This document shows, piece by piece, positions 1 to 7,169 of a stretch of 64,000 bases of DNA. The notes below the pieces were generated by a model. That model had not been told where the DNA came from. It saw only the letters and a program-made list of their open reading frames with translations, and did not search any database. Source of the stretch: CBDCUF01 sp965222525. GTDB taxonomy: Bacteria > Pseudomonadota > Alphaproteobacteria > Rickettsiales > UBA8987. The translations under genes and the position numbers were made by a program. The stretch covers positions 1,798,001 through 1,862,000 of the forward strand of contig OZ244955.1 of assembly GCA_965222525.1 (NCBI GenBank). The letters are read 5' to 3'. Position 1 is the first letter of the stretch. The number at the start of each line of letters is the position of its first letter.

Positions 1-120
1 ACACCAGACTTGATCTGACGCTGCTGACTTACCGGACATCTTCTATTTGGGCAGTTGAGTTGTCCGCCCCCTCGTCTAGCTTACTCAAATTGTTGAAACC
101 TTTTCTGTGAATCTCACAAT

Positions 121-1671
121 TTAACGATGGCTAATCACAAAAAATAGGATGGCAATTCCAATCCAAAATATCCATTTAAGTTTCTTTTCTAAAATTCTAA
201 AGTGTGATTCCCATGAGGGGTTTTGCATAGGAATACTAGTATTATTAGTTTCAATCTCCTCTTCTATCTCACCTTCTGTTAGTGGGTATGTTTTTCCTTG
301 CAATTCCAATACAGGAAGTTTTGAATGAAGCTCTGTTTTGTTAAGAATTTTTGGGCGAATTTTTAAGTAAGTTCCCCAACGATCACCAGGTACAATGTCA
401 CTCTTTAAAAAGCTGAAAATATTATCTGCAAGGTCATTTAATAAGTATGAAGCAAGCGCATATATTCTCAAATCCAATAGTTCTTGCGTGAATTTACTAC
501 CTATCTTTTTTATCCGAGATTCTTGAATTATGTGAGCAAACCCAGCATCCTCACCACTATGGCTAAAACCGGAAGAATATTTATTTGGGGTATCCTCAAT
601 AATATCAATGATGGCTTCCATTTGTGCCAATGTTGCTCCACTGCAATGGTGCGCAAGCATTTTTAATTCCTTTAGTTTGCGCTTACCCTCTTTTTCGCTA
701 TCATCCTTATTAATAACTAGCTTTCTAAAATCATCATCATCCAGTTTAAAAGAAATAGAGGATATTGCAGCGGAACGGAGGCTCTCATTTTCTTCACCTG
801 TTTTTTCAATATAAACTTTACGCCTCAGTTCATTTAATGCTAGGTCATCACGATAAAAAAGGTGGAGTAACTTTTGTTCTGATAATTTTTTCAGGTCATC
901 TATAGGAATATCGGACTCCTTCATAAAAATACCACCTTCAATAGGCAAATTTTCTATTAAGTCATAACCAACTGCGTCAGGCAAAGATAAAGCTACTTGC
1001 CAAAGCGCCCTTATATCTTTTCCAAGCCTATAGTCAGCAAAACCATCCATAAATTGATGAATGTATTTTTCTTTGCTATATACACTCTCTTTAAAGCCAG
1101 TCATGTACTGTTGAATGATATCTATAATTTCCTGTGCGGAAATTTTCTTTTTGGGTAAAAGCTCGGTTGCCGAGTACTCTAGAATCTTAGCAACAACTTC
1201 ACCCCCTAAACAGTCAAAAGAGTCTTGATAAGAAACAGACATTAGCCTTTTTGTATGAGAAAGAGACCAAAATGACTTTGCAGTTTCATCATCGGCGTCA
1301 GGAAACCCTCTTAGCCCCTCTTCCACTACAGAACGAACAAGCTCGCTTTTATCTGAGAGGACTTTGTCGTATCTTTTTTTATCTTCACGATCTTCCTCGG
1401 TTTCTTCACGCTCACCCCAGACAAAAGGTTTCAAAATAGTTTGAGCGACAAGATACCTTATATAAGGGTTTTCATCATTTAGGGCTAAGTCCTTTAATGC
1501 ATTTGCCTGATACCTGTATTTAAGATTTTGTTTATCCTGTTTCTCCATGTTCAAAAGTTCTTTCAGAATTTTCACTTTCGTTTCAAAAGGTAAAAAATCC
1601 CAACTTTCTTTTATTCTAATAAGTGTAAGTGGCGTTGTCTCTGTAAAATCTTTTAAATAATTATCGGTCAT
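121..1671 (-). CDS. Hypothetical tail-anchored protein, 516 aa
   Basis: I do not recognise a family. The protein is hydrophilic and largely helical in composition, with leucine/lysine-rich stretches in the first 200 residues that could be HEAT-like repeats. There is no signal peptide. A single hydrophobic segment close to the C-terminus (about residues 494-513) is followed by a few polar residues, so a C-terminal membrane anchor with a cytosolic body is likely. The start codon is about 160 bases from the end of the recombinase gene, on the same strand and downstream of it, so it may be cargo of that element. Function unknown. Confidence 0.6.
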   Translation of the reverse strand: MTDNYLKDFTETTPLTLIRIKESWDFLPFETKVKILKELLNMEKQDKQNLKYRYQANALKDLALNDENPYIRYLVAQTILKPFVWGEREETEEDREDKKRYDKVLSDKSELVRSVVEEGLRGFPDADDETAKSFWSLSHTKRLMSVSYQDSFDCLGGEVVAKILEYSATELLPKKKISAQEIIDIIQQYMTGFKESVYSKEKYIHQFMDGFADYRLGKDIRALWQVALSLPDAVGYDLIENLPIEGGIFMKESDIPIDDLKKLSEQKLLHLFYRDDLALNELRRKVYIEKTGEENESLRSAAISSISFKLDDDDFRKLVINKDDSEKEGKRKLKELKMLAHHCSGATLAQMEAIIDIIEDTPNKYSSGFSHSGEDAGFAHIIQESRIKKIGSKFTQELLDLRIYALASYLLNDLADNIFSFLKSDIVPGDRWGTYLKIRPKILNKTELHSKLPVLELQGKTYPLTEGEIEEEIETNNTSIPMQNPSWESHFRILEKKLKWIFWIGIAILFFVISHR

Positions 1672-1755
1672 AAAAAGAGTGGGGTTACTTTATAAAATAC
1701 GTTAAAGCACACTACGGTATTTCACGGAAGATAAAACCCTTTTAATAACTATTTT

Positions 1756-1777
1756 GGGGGTATTTATGGGGGTATTT
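1756..1777 (+). repeat. GGGGGTAT double motif, copy 1
   Basis: Two GGGGGTAT units separated by a few bases. The same arrangement recurs in the same orientation at 16348-16367, just upstream of an integrase N-terminal fragment. This could be the left end of a tyrosine-integrase element whose right end is at 16350, but no gene fragment follows this copy, so the role is a guess. Confidence 0.35.
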
Positions 1778-1832
1778 ACTGGAGTCAAGGCAGGAGTTGT
1801 TCTTATATATCAGACGGTTATTTGGCTGTTAC

Positions 1833-3317
1833 TCATCCATCCCGGAGCCATTCTTGACAAGAGGCTAAATCGGCAAACATGTTGAAGGGTTTTTGCAAGG
1901 AAAACTGCAGCTTTGAACCGTTTAGTTTAAGGTTCGAAAACACGTATCCTATCAACTGACGTTTTTCGTCAATTGTCGAACTCTCAAAAATATCATACGC
2001 ATGAGATGCTAGGGAAATCAAGGAACTCAGAGCAATTTTGAACTGTTCATTTCCTTTGTGATGTTGCTCCAGCAGCCGGTTTATCTCCTGCTGACGGTTG
2101 GTGAATTGTAGCAACTTATTGTTATACACATCCTTTGTAATACTCTCATCCAACAAGAGTTCAACTAGTCTGTCCTGCTTTCCGGCAATGTCTTCACTTT
2201 CCTTGTGCAGAGCTTTAATCGACTCATGATGAAATTCTTTCTCGGATTCATGGCAGTTTCTCAGATGTGGAATAATTTGACGTAAAACATCTCCGGGAAC
2301 CTGAATAGACTTGAAAACAGCTCTTATCTGCTCAAGTACAACTTCTTCTTTTATCCACATCTTTTTTTCAGGCTCTTCCGGGTTACGACAAATTAAATAT
2401 ACATACTTCCCCTTCTTGAGGTCACAGGTAACTGTATGATCTGATACAGCACATTTAATCAAACCTCGCAGTAAAAAAGGAAATTTTGTTTCTGAAACGG
2501 ATTTCTTGTTGGCTCTCCCTTCCTTTATGGCCTGACAGGTATCAAATACGTCCTTTCTTATGAGAGGTGTGTAAATATGTGGCACAATCTGCCCTTTTAT
2601 CCTCATACATCCATAGTAAAAGGGATTCTGCAGTATAGCATTAAAGATTTGTTTGCTGACTTTATTACCTTTCTTGGTTCTGAGTCCCCATTCCTCAGCC
2701 TTACGGGTTAGTTCAGCTTGTGAATAAACACCTGTGGAATATTCCTGGAACAAGCGTTTGATAAGAAATGCACGTTCCGGGTCAGGGATGATGGTTTTTC
2801 TGCCCGTATCCGGATCGTCTGCATTCAGGTAGCCTAGTGGTGCAGGGCCGCTCCATTCCCCATTGCTGATTTTATACTTTACGCTCCGTTTTACATTATC
2901 TGAAAGCTGGTCGGTATATGATTGCGCCATGACAACACTAACGCCCCACATAGCCCTTTCCATGCTGTTAGAGTCCTTTGTTAGGACATTGCCTTCTTTA
3001 ACAAAATGATACTCTGCCACATCTTTTTCCAGCAAATCCAAGAGCACATGCATTTCACGAAAGCTGCGCTGAAAACGGTCAACTGTGTCAGCTATGACTG
3101 CAACCTTATCCTTTTGTGCTCCAATAAAATCAAGCATACTCATAAATTCTGGTCGCCCACCCTTTGTAGACGATTCAATAATCGTAAATTCCTTGATAAT
3201 TTTTAAGCTCTTACGCTCTGCATATAGTTTCAGATTTGCAATCTGGGCTTCAAGTGAGTGTCCTTCTTCCTGTTCTTTGCTGGATACACGGGCAAAAATT
3301 ACAGCTTTCATAATCAT
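1833..3317 (-). CDS. Large serine recombinase (site-specific integrase)
   Basis: Cuts and rejoins DNA at attachment sites through a phosphoserine link. The N-terminal resolvase domain (about residues 3-150) has the catalytic-serine motif ARVSSKEQ at residues 9-16 and the downstream DTVDRFQRS segment. A recombinase domain follows from about 165 (GPAPLGYLN), then a cysteine-containing zinc-ribbon-like region near 285-315 (IKC, LICR) and a coiled-coil stretch near 370-420. The 494-residue length is normal for the family and the gene looks intact. Translation could begin at Met3. It lies downstream of the XRE gene in the same direction and probably mobilised the 1.8-5.7 kb element. Confidence 0.9.
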   Translation of the reverse strand: MIMKAVIFARVSSKEQEEGHSLEAQIANLKLYAERKSLKIIKEFTIIESSTKGGRPEFMSMLDFIGAQKDKVAVIADTVDRFQRSFREMHVLLDLLEKDVAEYHFVKEGNVLTKDSNSMERAMWGVSVVMAQSYTDQLSDNVKRSVKYKISNGEWSGPAPLGYLNADDPDTGRKTIIPDPERAFLIKRLFQEYSTGVYSQAELTRKAEEWGLRTKKGNKVSKQIFNAILQNPFYYGCMRIKGQIVPHIYTPLIRKDVFDTCQAIKEGRANKKSVSETKFPFLLRGLIKCAVSDHTVTCDLKKGKYVYLICRNPEEPEKKMWIKEEVVLEQIRAVFKSIQVPGDVLRQIIPHLRNCHESEKEFHHESIKALHKESEDIAGKQDRLVELLLDESITKDVYNNKLLQFTNRQQEINRLLEQHHKGNEQFKIALSSLISLASHAYDIFESSTIDEKRQLIGYVFSNLKLNGSKLQFSLQKPFNMFADLASCQEWLRDG

Positions 3318-3413
3318 TACTCCATTCAGGTTGGAGTTCGATTATAACAATAGAAATACGAACCTAAAGGACTTTTTTTAGATTGCTCTTTTTGATGACA
3401 AAGAAGCCCCTGT

Positions 3414-3665
3414 CTAACAGTGCTTTGCACCTGTTTTCTCTGCATCCTTAACCAGTTTATACAGAGGTATATTCAAGGAATTAGCTAGTTTTTTGCATAC
3501 CAGAAGAGTTGGAGCCTGCTTCTCTCTTTCTATAAGGCTGATGGTTGTCCTGTGGATTCCGGATTGTACGGCTAACTGGTCATATGTAAAGCCTTTTAGT
3601 TGCCTGTGTTGTCTCAGAATCTTGGCAAAATTGGATACCATTTCCTCTGCATTCTTATCTCTCAT
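3414..3665 (-). CDS. XRE/Cro-type transcriptional regulator, 83 aa
   Basis: A single helix-turn-helix of the XRE family fills residues 10-65: LRQHRQLKGFTYDQLAVQSG followed by the recognition helix region HRTTISLIEREKQAP. Such small proteins bind palindromic operators as dimers. A perfect 10-bp inverted repeat lies 28 bases upstream of the start (3693-3716), between this gene and the divergent YHYH gene, which suggests autoregulation and control of both directions. It probably represses the recombinase gene that follows it. Confidence 0.85.
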   Translation of the reverse strand: MRDKNAEEMVSNFAKILRQHRQLKGFTYDQLAVQSGIHRTTISLIEREKQAPTLLVCKKLANSLNIPLYKLVKDAEKTGAKHC

Positions 3666-3683
3666 AGATAATTAAATACAGAG

Positions 3684-3716
3684 TTGACAACTGAGAATAT
3701 ACGAGAGTATATTCTC
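3684..3716 (+). promoter_or_regulatory. Promoter with overlapping palindromic operator
   Basis: A perfect inverted repeat, GAGAATATAC-GAGA-GTATATTCTC, occupies 3693-3716. It overlaps a good sigma-70 promoter on the plus strand: TTGACA at 3684-3689, an 18-base spacer and TATATT at 3708-3713. Occupancy of the palindrome would block this promoter, which fires toward the YHYH gene, and any leftward promoter for the XRE gene. The likely ligand is the adjacent XRE protein. The palindrome is directly visible; the binding partner is inferred. Confidence 0.7.
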
Positions 3717-3789
3717 GTTTAGGTGGGGCCCTTACCGTAATTCTTTTTTAGCATTCATTTTGTTAACACTAACCTATGGAGTACAAACC

Positions 3790-4008
3790 ATGAAAAGAAA
3801 CCTGCTTTTCGTTACCCTAGTGGTGACTTTTACAGCTTCCGGGATTGCGTATGCTGTAATTAATCATAATCCCAGAGAGGATGAGATTACGAACTATAAA
3901 CCTGGTCATTGGCATGATGAGCATGGCACGCACGATGCTCTACAACACAGTGGCGGTACAGATGCATATGGTTGCCATAATGGTTCGGTGCCGTACCATT
4001 GCCATTAA
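3790..4008 (+). CDS. Small secreted YHYH-like protein, 72 aa
   Basis: The N-terminus is a signal peptide (MKRNLLFVTLVVTFTASGIA then Tyr-Ala). The rest is His-rich and ends in GGTDAYGCHNGSVPYHCH. That matches the small YHYH domain, in which a glycine/Asp segment is followed by paired Cys and His that may bind metal. The ATG at 3790 is preferred over an upstream one at 3760 because GGAG lies 8 bases before it and the signal peptide begins there. It is transcribed from the operator-controlled promoter at 3684. Its role in a mobile element is unknown. Confidence 0.7.
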   Translation: MKRNLLFVTLVVTFTASGIAYAVINHNPREDEITNYKPGHWHDEHGTHDALQHSGGTDAYGCHNGSVPYHCH

Positions 4009-4088
4009 AGCTGAATATACTTGATGACTCAGGTGTATTTTGCACCATTCTCTATTTTTGGAGGTGTTGATTCCATTGAGAGGCCATA

Positions 4089-4139
4089 ACCTTTTCGGGG
4101 TTGTATAATTTTGTAATGTTACTACAACTCCGAAAAGGT
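4089..4139. repeat. 17-bp inverted repeat between convergent genes
   Basis: Arms at 4089-4105 and 4123-4139 are complementary at 16 of 17 positions, with a 17-base loop. The repeat lies between the ends of the convergent YHYH and Rep-like genes. It could be a bidirectional terminator, or the hairpin of a rolling-circle-type replication origin if the neighbouring Rep call is right. Confidence 0.6.
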
Positions 4140-4161
4140 ATACATCTGGTCTAATAGGATG

Positions 4162-5313
4162 CTACCTGATACCTAAAAGATTCTGGTCTACAATATCCTC
4201 CCGTTCCAGCGGTACAAATTCTATCAACTGCTCTTTTATCCCGCTCAATATTAGAAATCGAGGGCAAAGGTCGAAGGCTTCCAGTTTCTTTGCATCAGCC
4301 TTTATCCTATACCATTGATGATTTTTTAATCCCAAAGCAAGTCTTGCACCTCGAACCCCAAGTTTCTGGCAGGTGGCAATAAAGCCAATTATCTCCATAA
4401 CCTTACCAGGGCGCTTTCCTGGTAAGGCCGTATGAACAGCGTAAATGAGTCGTTCTATGTCATTGGTATCAATATTCATCATATATAGCCCGTTTGTTAT
4501 TATTTGCCAGTAATATAACAGGACTGCACGGGATATATCCGCACTGAACAGATTATTTAGCGTATTATCCTGCTTAATATTTAGCGTACGAAATAGTGGC
4601 GTGATTTTTCTGCTTTTTAGCCTGACTTCCAGCCGCAGGATTTCCGGTTTCTGCTGTTTGGAAAACAGGTCAATTGTATCCCCATAATCTGTTTCAACAC
4701 CCCGCTTTTCTCCATACTTGGCAGCCTGTTCCAGATCCTTGACTTTATCGTACAACGCAACTTCATAGGTGCTGGCATGGTATTTCACCATTTGTCCGCC
4801 ATTGCGAAAATCCGTCTGGCTCAGGTCGAGTTTGGTTGATAAATCCAGTTTTTCCAATGCCTGTATAAGCAGGAAACAGGGGGTTGAACGGTCAAGCAAT
4901 ATGTTTTTGCTGTAGTGAATCGCACTAACCCTGGAATACAGCAAAGCATCATATGTGGTTTCTATACCCATATAGGCCAGTGCATTGTGCAGGGCGGTTA
5001 AGATGGAGTCCAAATCATCATCTCCGCTTAATTCCTCGAAATTATTGCCAAATATCAACTTGGGTGCAGAAAATTCGATTTTTAGCCAGATTGCACGGGA
5101 GCGCTCTGTATAAGGGCGTTTTAGCAAGGTCAAGCATGGTTTGTATCCAGTAGCCTTTTCCGCTTTCGTAGGGTTGCAAACAGCCTTCACAAGCCCCTTT
5201 TCATTGAATGTTGATTTATATACATTCAAGGCATTTGGACTAAACCGTTCCGGAAATTTGATACGGAAATCTTTCTCAGGCAGGGTAATCGTGATTGTAT
5301 CCAGCATTATCAT
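4162..5313 (-). CDS. Possible phage/plasmid replication protein (gene II/X-like)
   Basis: The 383-residue protein resembles replication initiators of the phage gene II/X group in layout. There is an N-terminal beta-rich region, a central segment with conserved-looking tyrosines and lysines (YDALLYSRVSAIHYSKNI near 120-138; MVKYHASTYEVALYDKVKDL near 170-190) and a segment PEILRLEVRLKSRK near 225-238. That fits a HUH-like domain with a late Tyr/Lys motif, but no clean HUH triad is obvious to me. The gene overlaps the end of spoVG by 38 bases, showing one operon. It sits beside a large inverted repeat at 4089-4139. Confidence 0.45.
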   Translation of the reverse strand: MIMLDTITITLPEKDFRIKFPERFSPNALNVYKSTFNEKGLVKAVCNPTKAEKATGYKPCLTLLKRPYTERSRAIWLKIEFSAPKLIFGNNFEELSGDDDLDSILTALHNALAYMGIETTYDALLYSRVSAIHYSKNILLDRSTPCFLLIQALEKLDLSTKLDLSQTDFRNGGQMVKYHASTYEVALYDKVKDLEQAAKYGEKRGVETDYGDTIDLFSKQQKPEILRLEVRLKSRKITPLFRTLNIKQDNTLNNLFSADISRAVLLYYWQIITNGLYMMNIDTNDIERLIYAVHTALPGKRPGKVMEIIGFIATCQKLGVRGARLALGLKNHQWYRIKADAKKLEAFDLCPRFLILSGIKEQLIEFVPLEREDIVDQNLLGIR

Positions 5314-5578
5314 TAAACCTTTTCATTACTTCATTCAATTTGCTCAGGATTGCATCTTCAATAGTTTTGCCTGCGGCATGGTTGATAGGACGAAAAATAT
5401 CTGCCCTTTGTATTCCAGCCTTTTTTGTCGGATAAGTCAGGCGAAACCCACTGCCATTCAGTTTCCGGTGTATGCCAATGCTACCAAGATACAGGTCACC
5501 ATCGACTACCACGGAGGCAAAGCCAATCAACCCGTCTTTGGGCTTGATTAGTGCTATGTTCACTTCACTGATTTCCAT
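5276..5578 (-). CDS. SpoVG-family protein
   Basis: The 100-residue protein matches SpoVG, a small DNA/RNA-binding regulator first known from Gram-positive sporulation. It has MEISEVNIALIKPKDGLIGF, then FASVVVDGDLYLGSIGIH and a C-terminal DIFRPINHAAGKTIEDAI segment, in the order and length expected. Alphaproteobacterial copies are usually on plasmids or phage-like elements, which fits the Rep-like gene overlapping its 3' end and the recombinase further along. It is probably a nucleic-acid-binding accessory of element replication or expression. Confidence 0.8.
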   Translation of the reverse strand: MEISEVNIALIKPKDGLIGFASVVVDGDLYLGSIGIHRKLNGSGFRLTYPTKKAGIQRADIFRPINHAAGKTIEDAILSKLNEVMKRFNDNAGYNHDYPA

Positions 5579-5581
5579 AAC

Positions 5582-5740
5582 TTACTTTTGGGTGGGGATG
5601 ATTTGTTCTCGTTCATTAATTTTTATAAGCAGTGACATAAATCCAGACAGATTATGAAATGCTTCGCCAATATCTTTCTTTGAGAGGCTTCCACTTCGGC
5701 TATATGGCCTAATTGATTCTGAAAAATTTTCTAGATTCAC
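5582..5740 (-). CDS. Small ORF at the head of the spoVG-rep operon, 52 aa
   Basis: A GTG-initiated open frame of 52 codons ends four bases before the spoVG start. It has no recognised family and no membrane segment. Its first codon lies inside the perfect 8-bp inverted repeat at 5739-5770. Spacing to spoVG and common orientation suggest it is the first gene of that operon. No strong ribosome-binding site is seen, so the start is uncertain. Confidence 0.45.
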   Translation of the reverse strand: MNLENFSESIRPYSRSGSLSKKDIGEAFHNLSGFMSLLIKINEREQIIPTQK

Positions 5741-5770
5741 TGTACGACTTTTTGTTTGATGCCGTACAGT
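5739..5770 (-). promoter_or_regulatory. Inverted-repeat operator before the spoVG-rep operon
   Basis: ACTGTACG at 5739-5746 is the exact reverse complement of CGTACAGT at 5763-5770. On the minus strand the second arm overlaps a TATACT -10-like box. This is the layout of a dimeric repressor site over a promoter. The sequence is unlike the XRE operator at 3693, so a second regulator may be involved. Confidence 0.5.
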
Positions 5771-5820
5771 ATAAAGGATGTCGCATTATGCTGCTACGAT
5801 GACAGGGTGTCGATATAACT

Positions 5821-5841
5821 GGGTGACAGGGGGTGTCACCC
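5821..5841. repeat. Perfect 8-bp hairpin
   Basis: GGGTGACA and TGTCACCC pair perfectly around a five-G loop, between the end of the 359-residue gene and the spoVG operon. There is no T-run directly after it on either strand, so it may be a weak terminator or a protein site. A shortened version (GACAGGGTGTC) lies 11 bases upstream. Confidence 0.5.
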
Positions 5842-5860
5842 CTGATAGGATTTTTATAGG

Positions 5861-6940
5861 TTACTCCGGTCTTCCTTTGTAGAAGCCACCTTTCTTCATT
5901 TCAGGCATTCTTATAAAAGTCGCCAAATATTCAACTTCACGACCTGATAAATTCGGGTTTCTTTCTCTCAGCCACGATACAATAACTTGTTTTGCGGGCT
6001 GATTGTCATTTGTTATTTCAAAGGCATTAATTGCTTCATACATTAACGTTATGTAGGGTGTGATATAAGAAGATTGTGCAAGGCTAGCTGTTGTTTTAGC
6101 TTCTTGCAGTCCCATCAATTCTAAAAGTTGAGCTGGGGGATTAAATCCCTTGTTCATTGCCCAATCTACAAATACCTTTGCCTCAACCTCTACACCACAT
6201 TCTTCGTCAGTATGGTATCCATCCTCCGGATCACCATAAATATTAAAAAACTGTAGTCCTCCTGTTTTCCAGCTTTGGAGTGCTGTTTCCATCACGTAAT
6301 ACACCTCATCGCGTTTAGTTTGAGTATAATTGCCATCTAGATGGCGATAGTAATTTCTTATATGTTCCAACCACTTGTTTGTAGATTCAGGCGGTAGGCC
6401 CAAAATTAACCGTGTGGCGGATGGCATGGGCCAGATTTCTTGCTTAGAAAAAATTTTTATCTCACTAAGAATCTTGCTATTTTCAGAGAAACGAAAGTCA
6501 TAGCCACGATTTTTTAGATATTCTGTAAGTTTGTAATGAAACCCTCTACTTTCATCAACGCACCACTGAATCATTTCCATAGGCTGGATAACTACATTGT
6601 TTTGACTATCTTTGCAGGCAGGAGGTTCTTTAACTAAATGATCTAGTTCACATGCATTATAGCGGTCGCGAAGAAATCTAATTGAATCATCTAATGCATA
6701 GTGCCAATTCCAAAACTCTTTGGTATACCGCCATAGTTGATATAACACTTTACCACCAGGGGCGTTTTCTTCGTATGCTTTTGGCAGGTCGGGATTTAAA
6801 ACAACATCAGGATTTAATCCTATAACCAATGCACCGGTCTGCTCCAGGGTCCATACTTTTTTTGAAAACCAGTAGTCATAATCAGCAAGTACATCGGTAC
6901 TATTATCTTTTTGTTGCGAATATTTTTCGCTTGTGGTCAT
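5861..6940 (-). CDS. Hypothetical protein, 359 aa
   Basis: Soluble, acidic, tryptophan-rich protein without a signal peptide or membrane segment. The N-terminal region contains DYWFSKKVWTLEQTGALVIG, a pattern seen in uncharacterised proteins of accessory DNA where a Trp-x-Leu-x-Glu motif precedes a 'G-x-(D/N)-P' turn. I cannot name a family. It is the last gene before the effector operon and has a solitary promoter region of about 230 bases upstream, with no visible link to either neighbour. Confidence 0.55.
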   Translation of the reverse strand: MTTSEKYSQQKDNSTDVLADYDYWFSKKVWTLEQTGALVIGLNPDVVLNPDLPKAYEENAPGGKVLYQLWRYTKEFWNWHYALDDSIRFLRDRYNACELDHLVKEPPACKDSQNNVVIQPMEMIQWCVDESRGFHYKLTEYLKNRGYDFRFSENSKILSEIKIFSKQEIWPMPSATRLILGLPPESTNKWLEHIRNYYRHLDGNYTQTKRDEVYYVMETALQSWKTGGLQFFNIYGDPEDGYHTDEECGVEVEAKVFVDWAMNKGFNPPAQLLELMGLQEAKTTASLAQSSYITPYITLMYEAINAFEITNDNQPAKQVIVSWLRERNPNLSGREVEYLATFIRMPEMKKGGFYKGRPE

Positions 6941-7040
6941 CTGTTACATCCTTCACGCTATCGTGCCCGACATTACCATAAGTATAATATTTACAGTTAA
7001 AATTGGAAACATTATATAATCTGGCAAGACCATATCATCA

Positions 7041-7090
7041 CCGCGAAGCGAGCCTAATTATACATACGCATAATTAGAAAGTATTACATT
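7041..7090. repeat. Dispersed palindromic repeat, copy A
   Basis: CTAATTAT (7054-7061) pairs perfectly with ATAATTAG (7070-7077). The surrounding text, CACCGCGAAGCGAG before it and AATTAGAAAGTATTA after it, recurs with few changes at 17322-17368 inside the left end of the IS200 element. A weaker relative is near 35785-35830. Confidence 0.5.
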
Positions 7091-7169
7091 TTATGGGCTA
7101 TAAAAAATTGAGTCTAGGCAGGTTGAAAATATATCCTAATCTGTATTAGGCCAGATTTAATCTGACTGG

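Noticed and set aside
1..120. Gene end at the left edge of the window
   Set aside because: A short minus-strand frame (about 25 codons) is open here, but it shows nothing identifiable and no start; too little to annotate.
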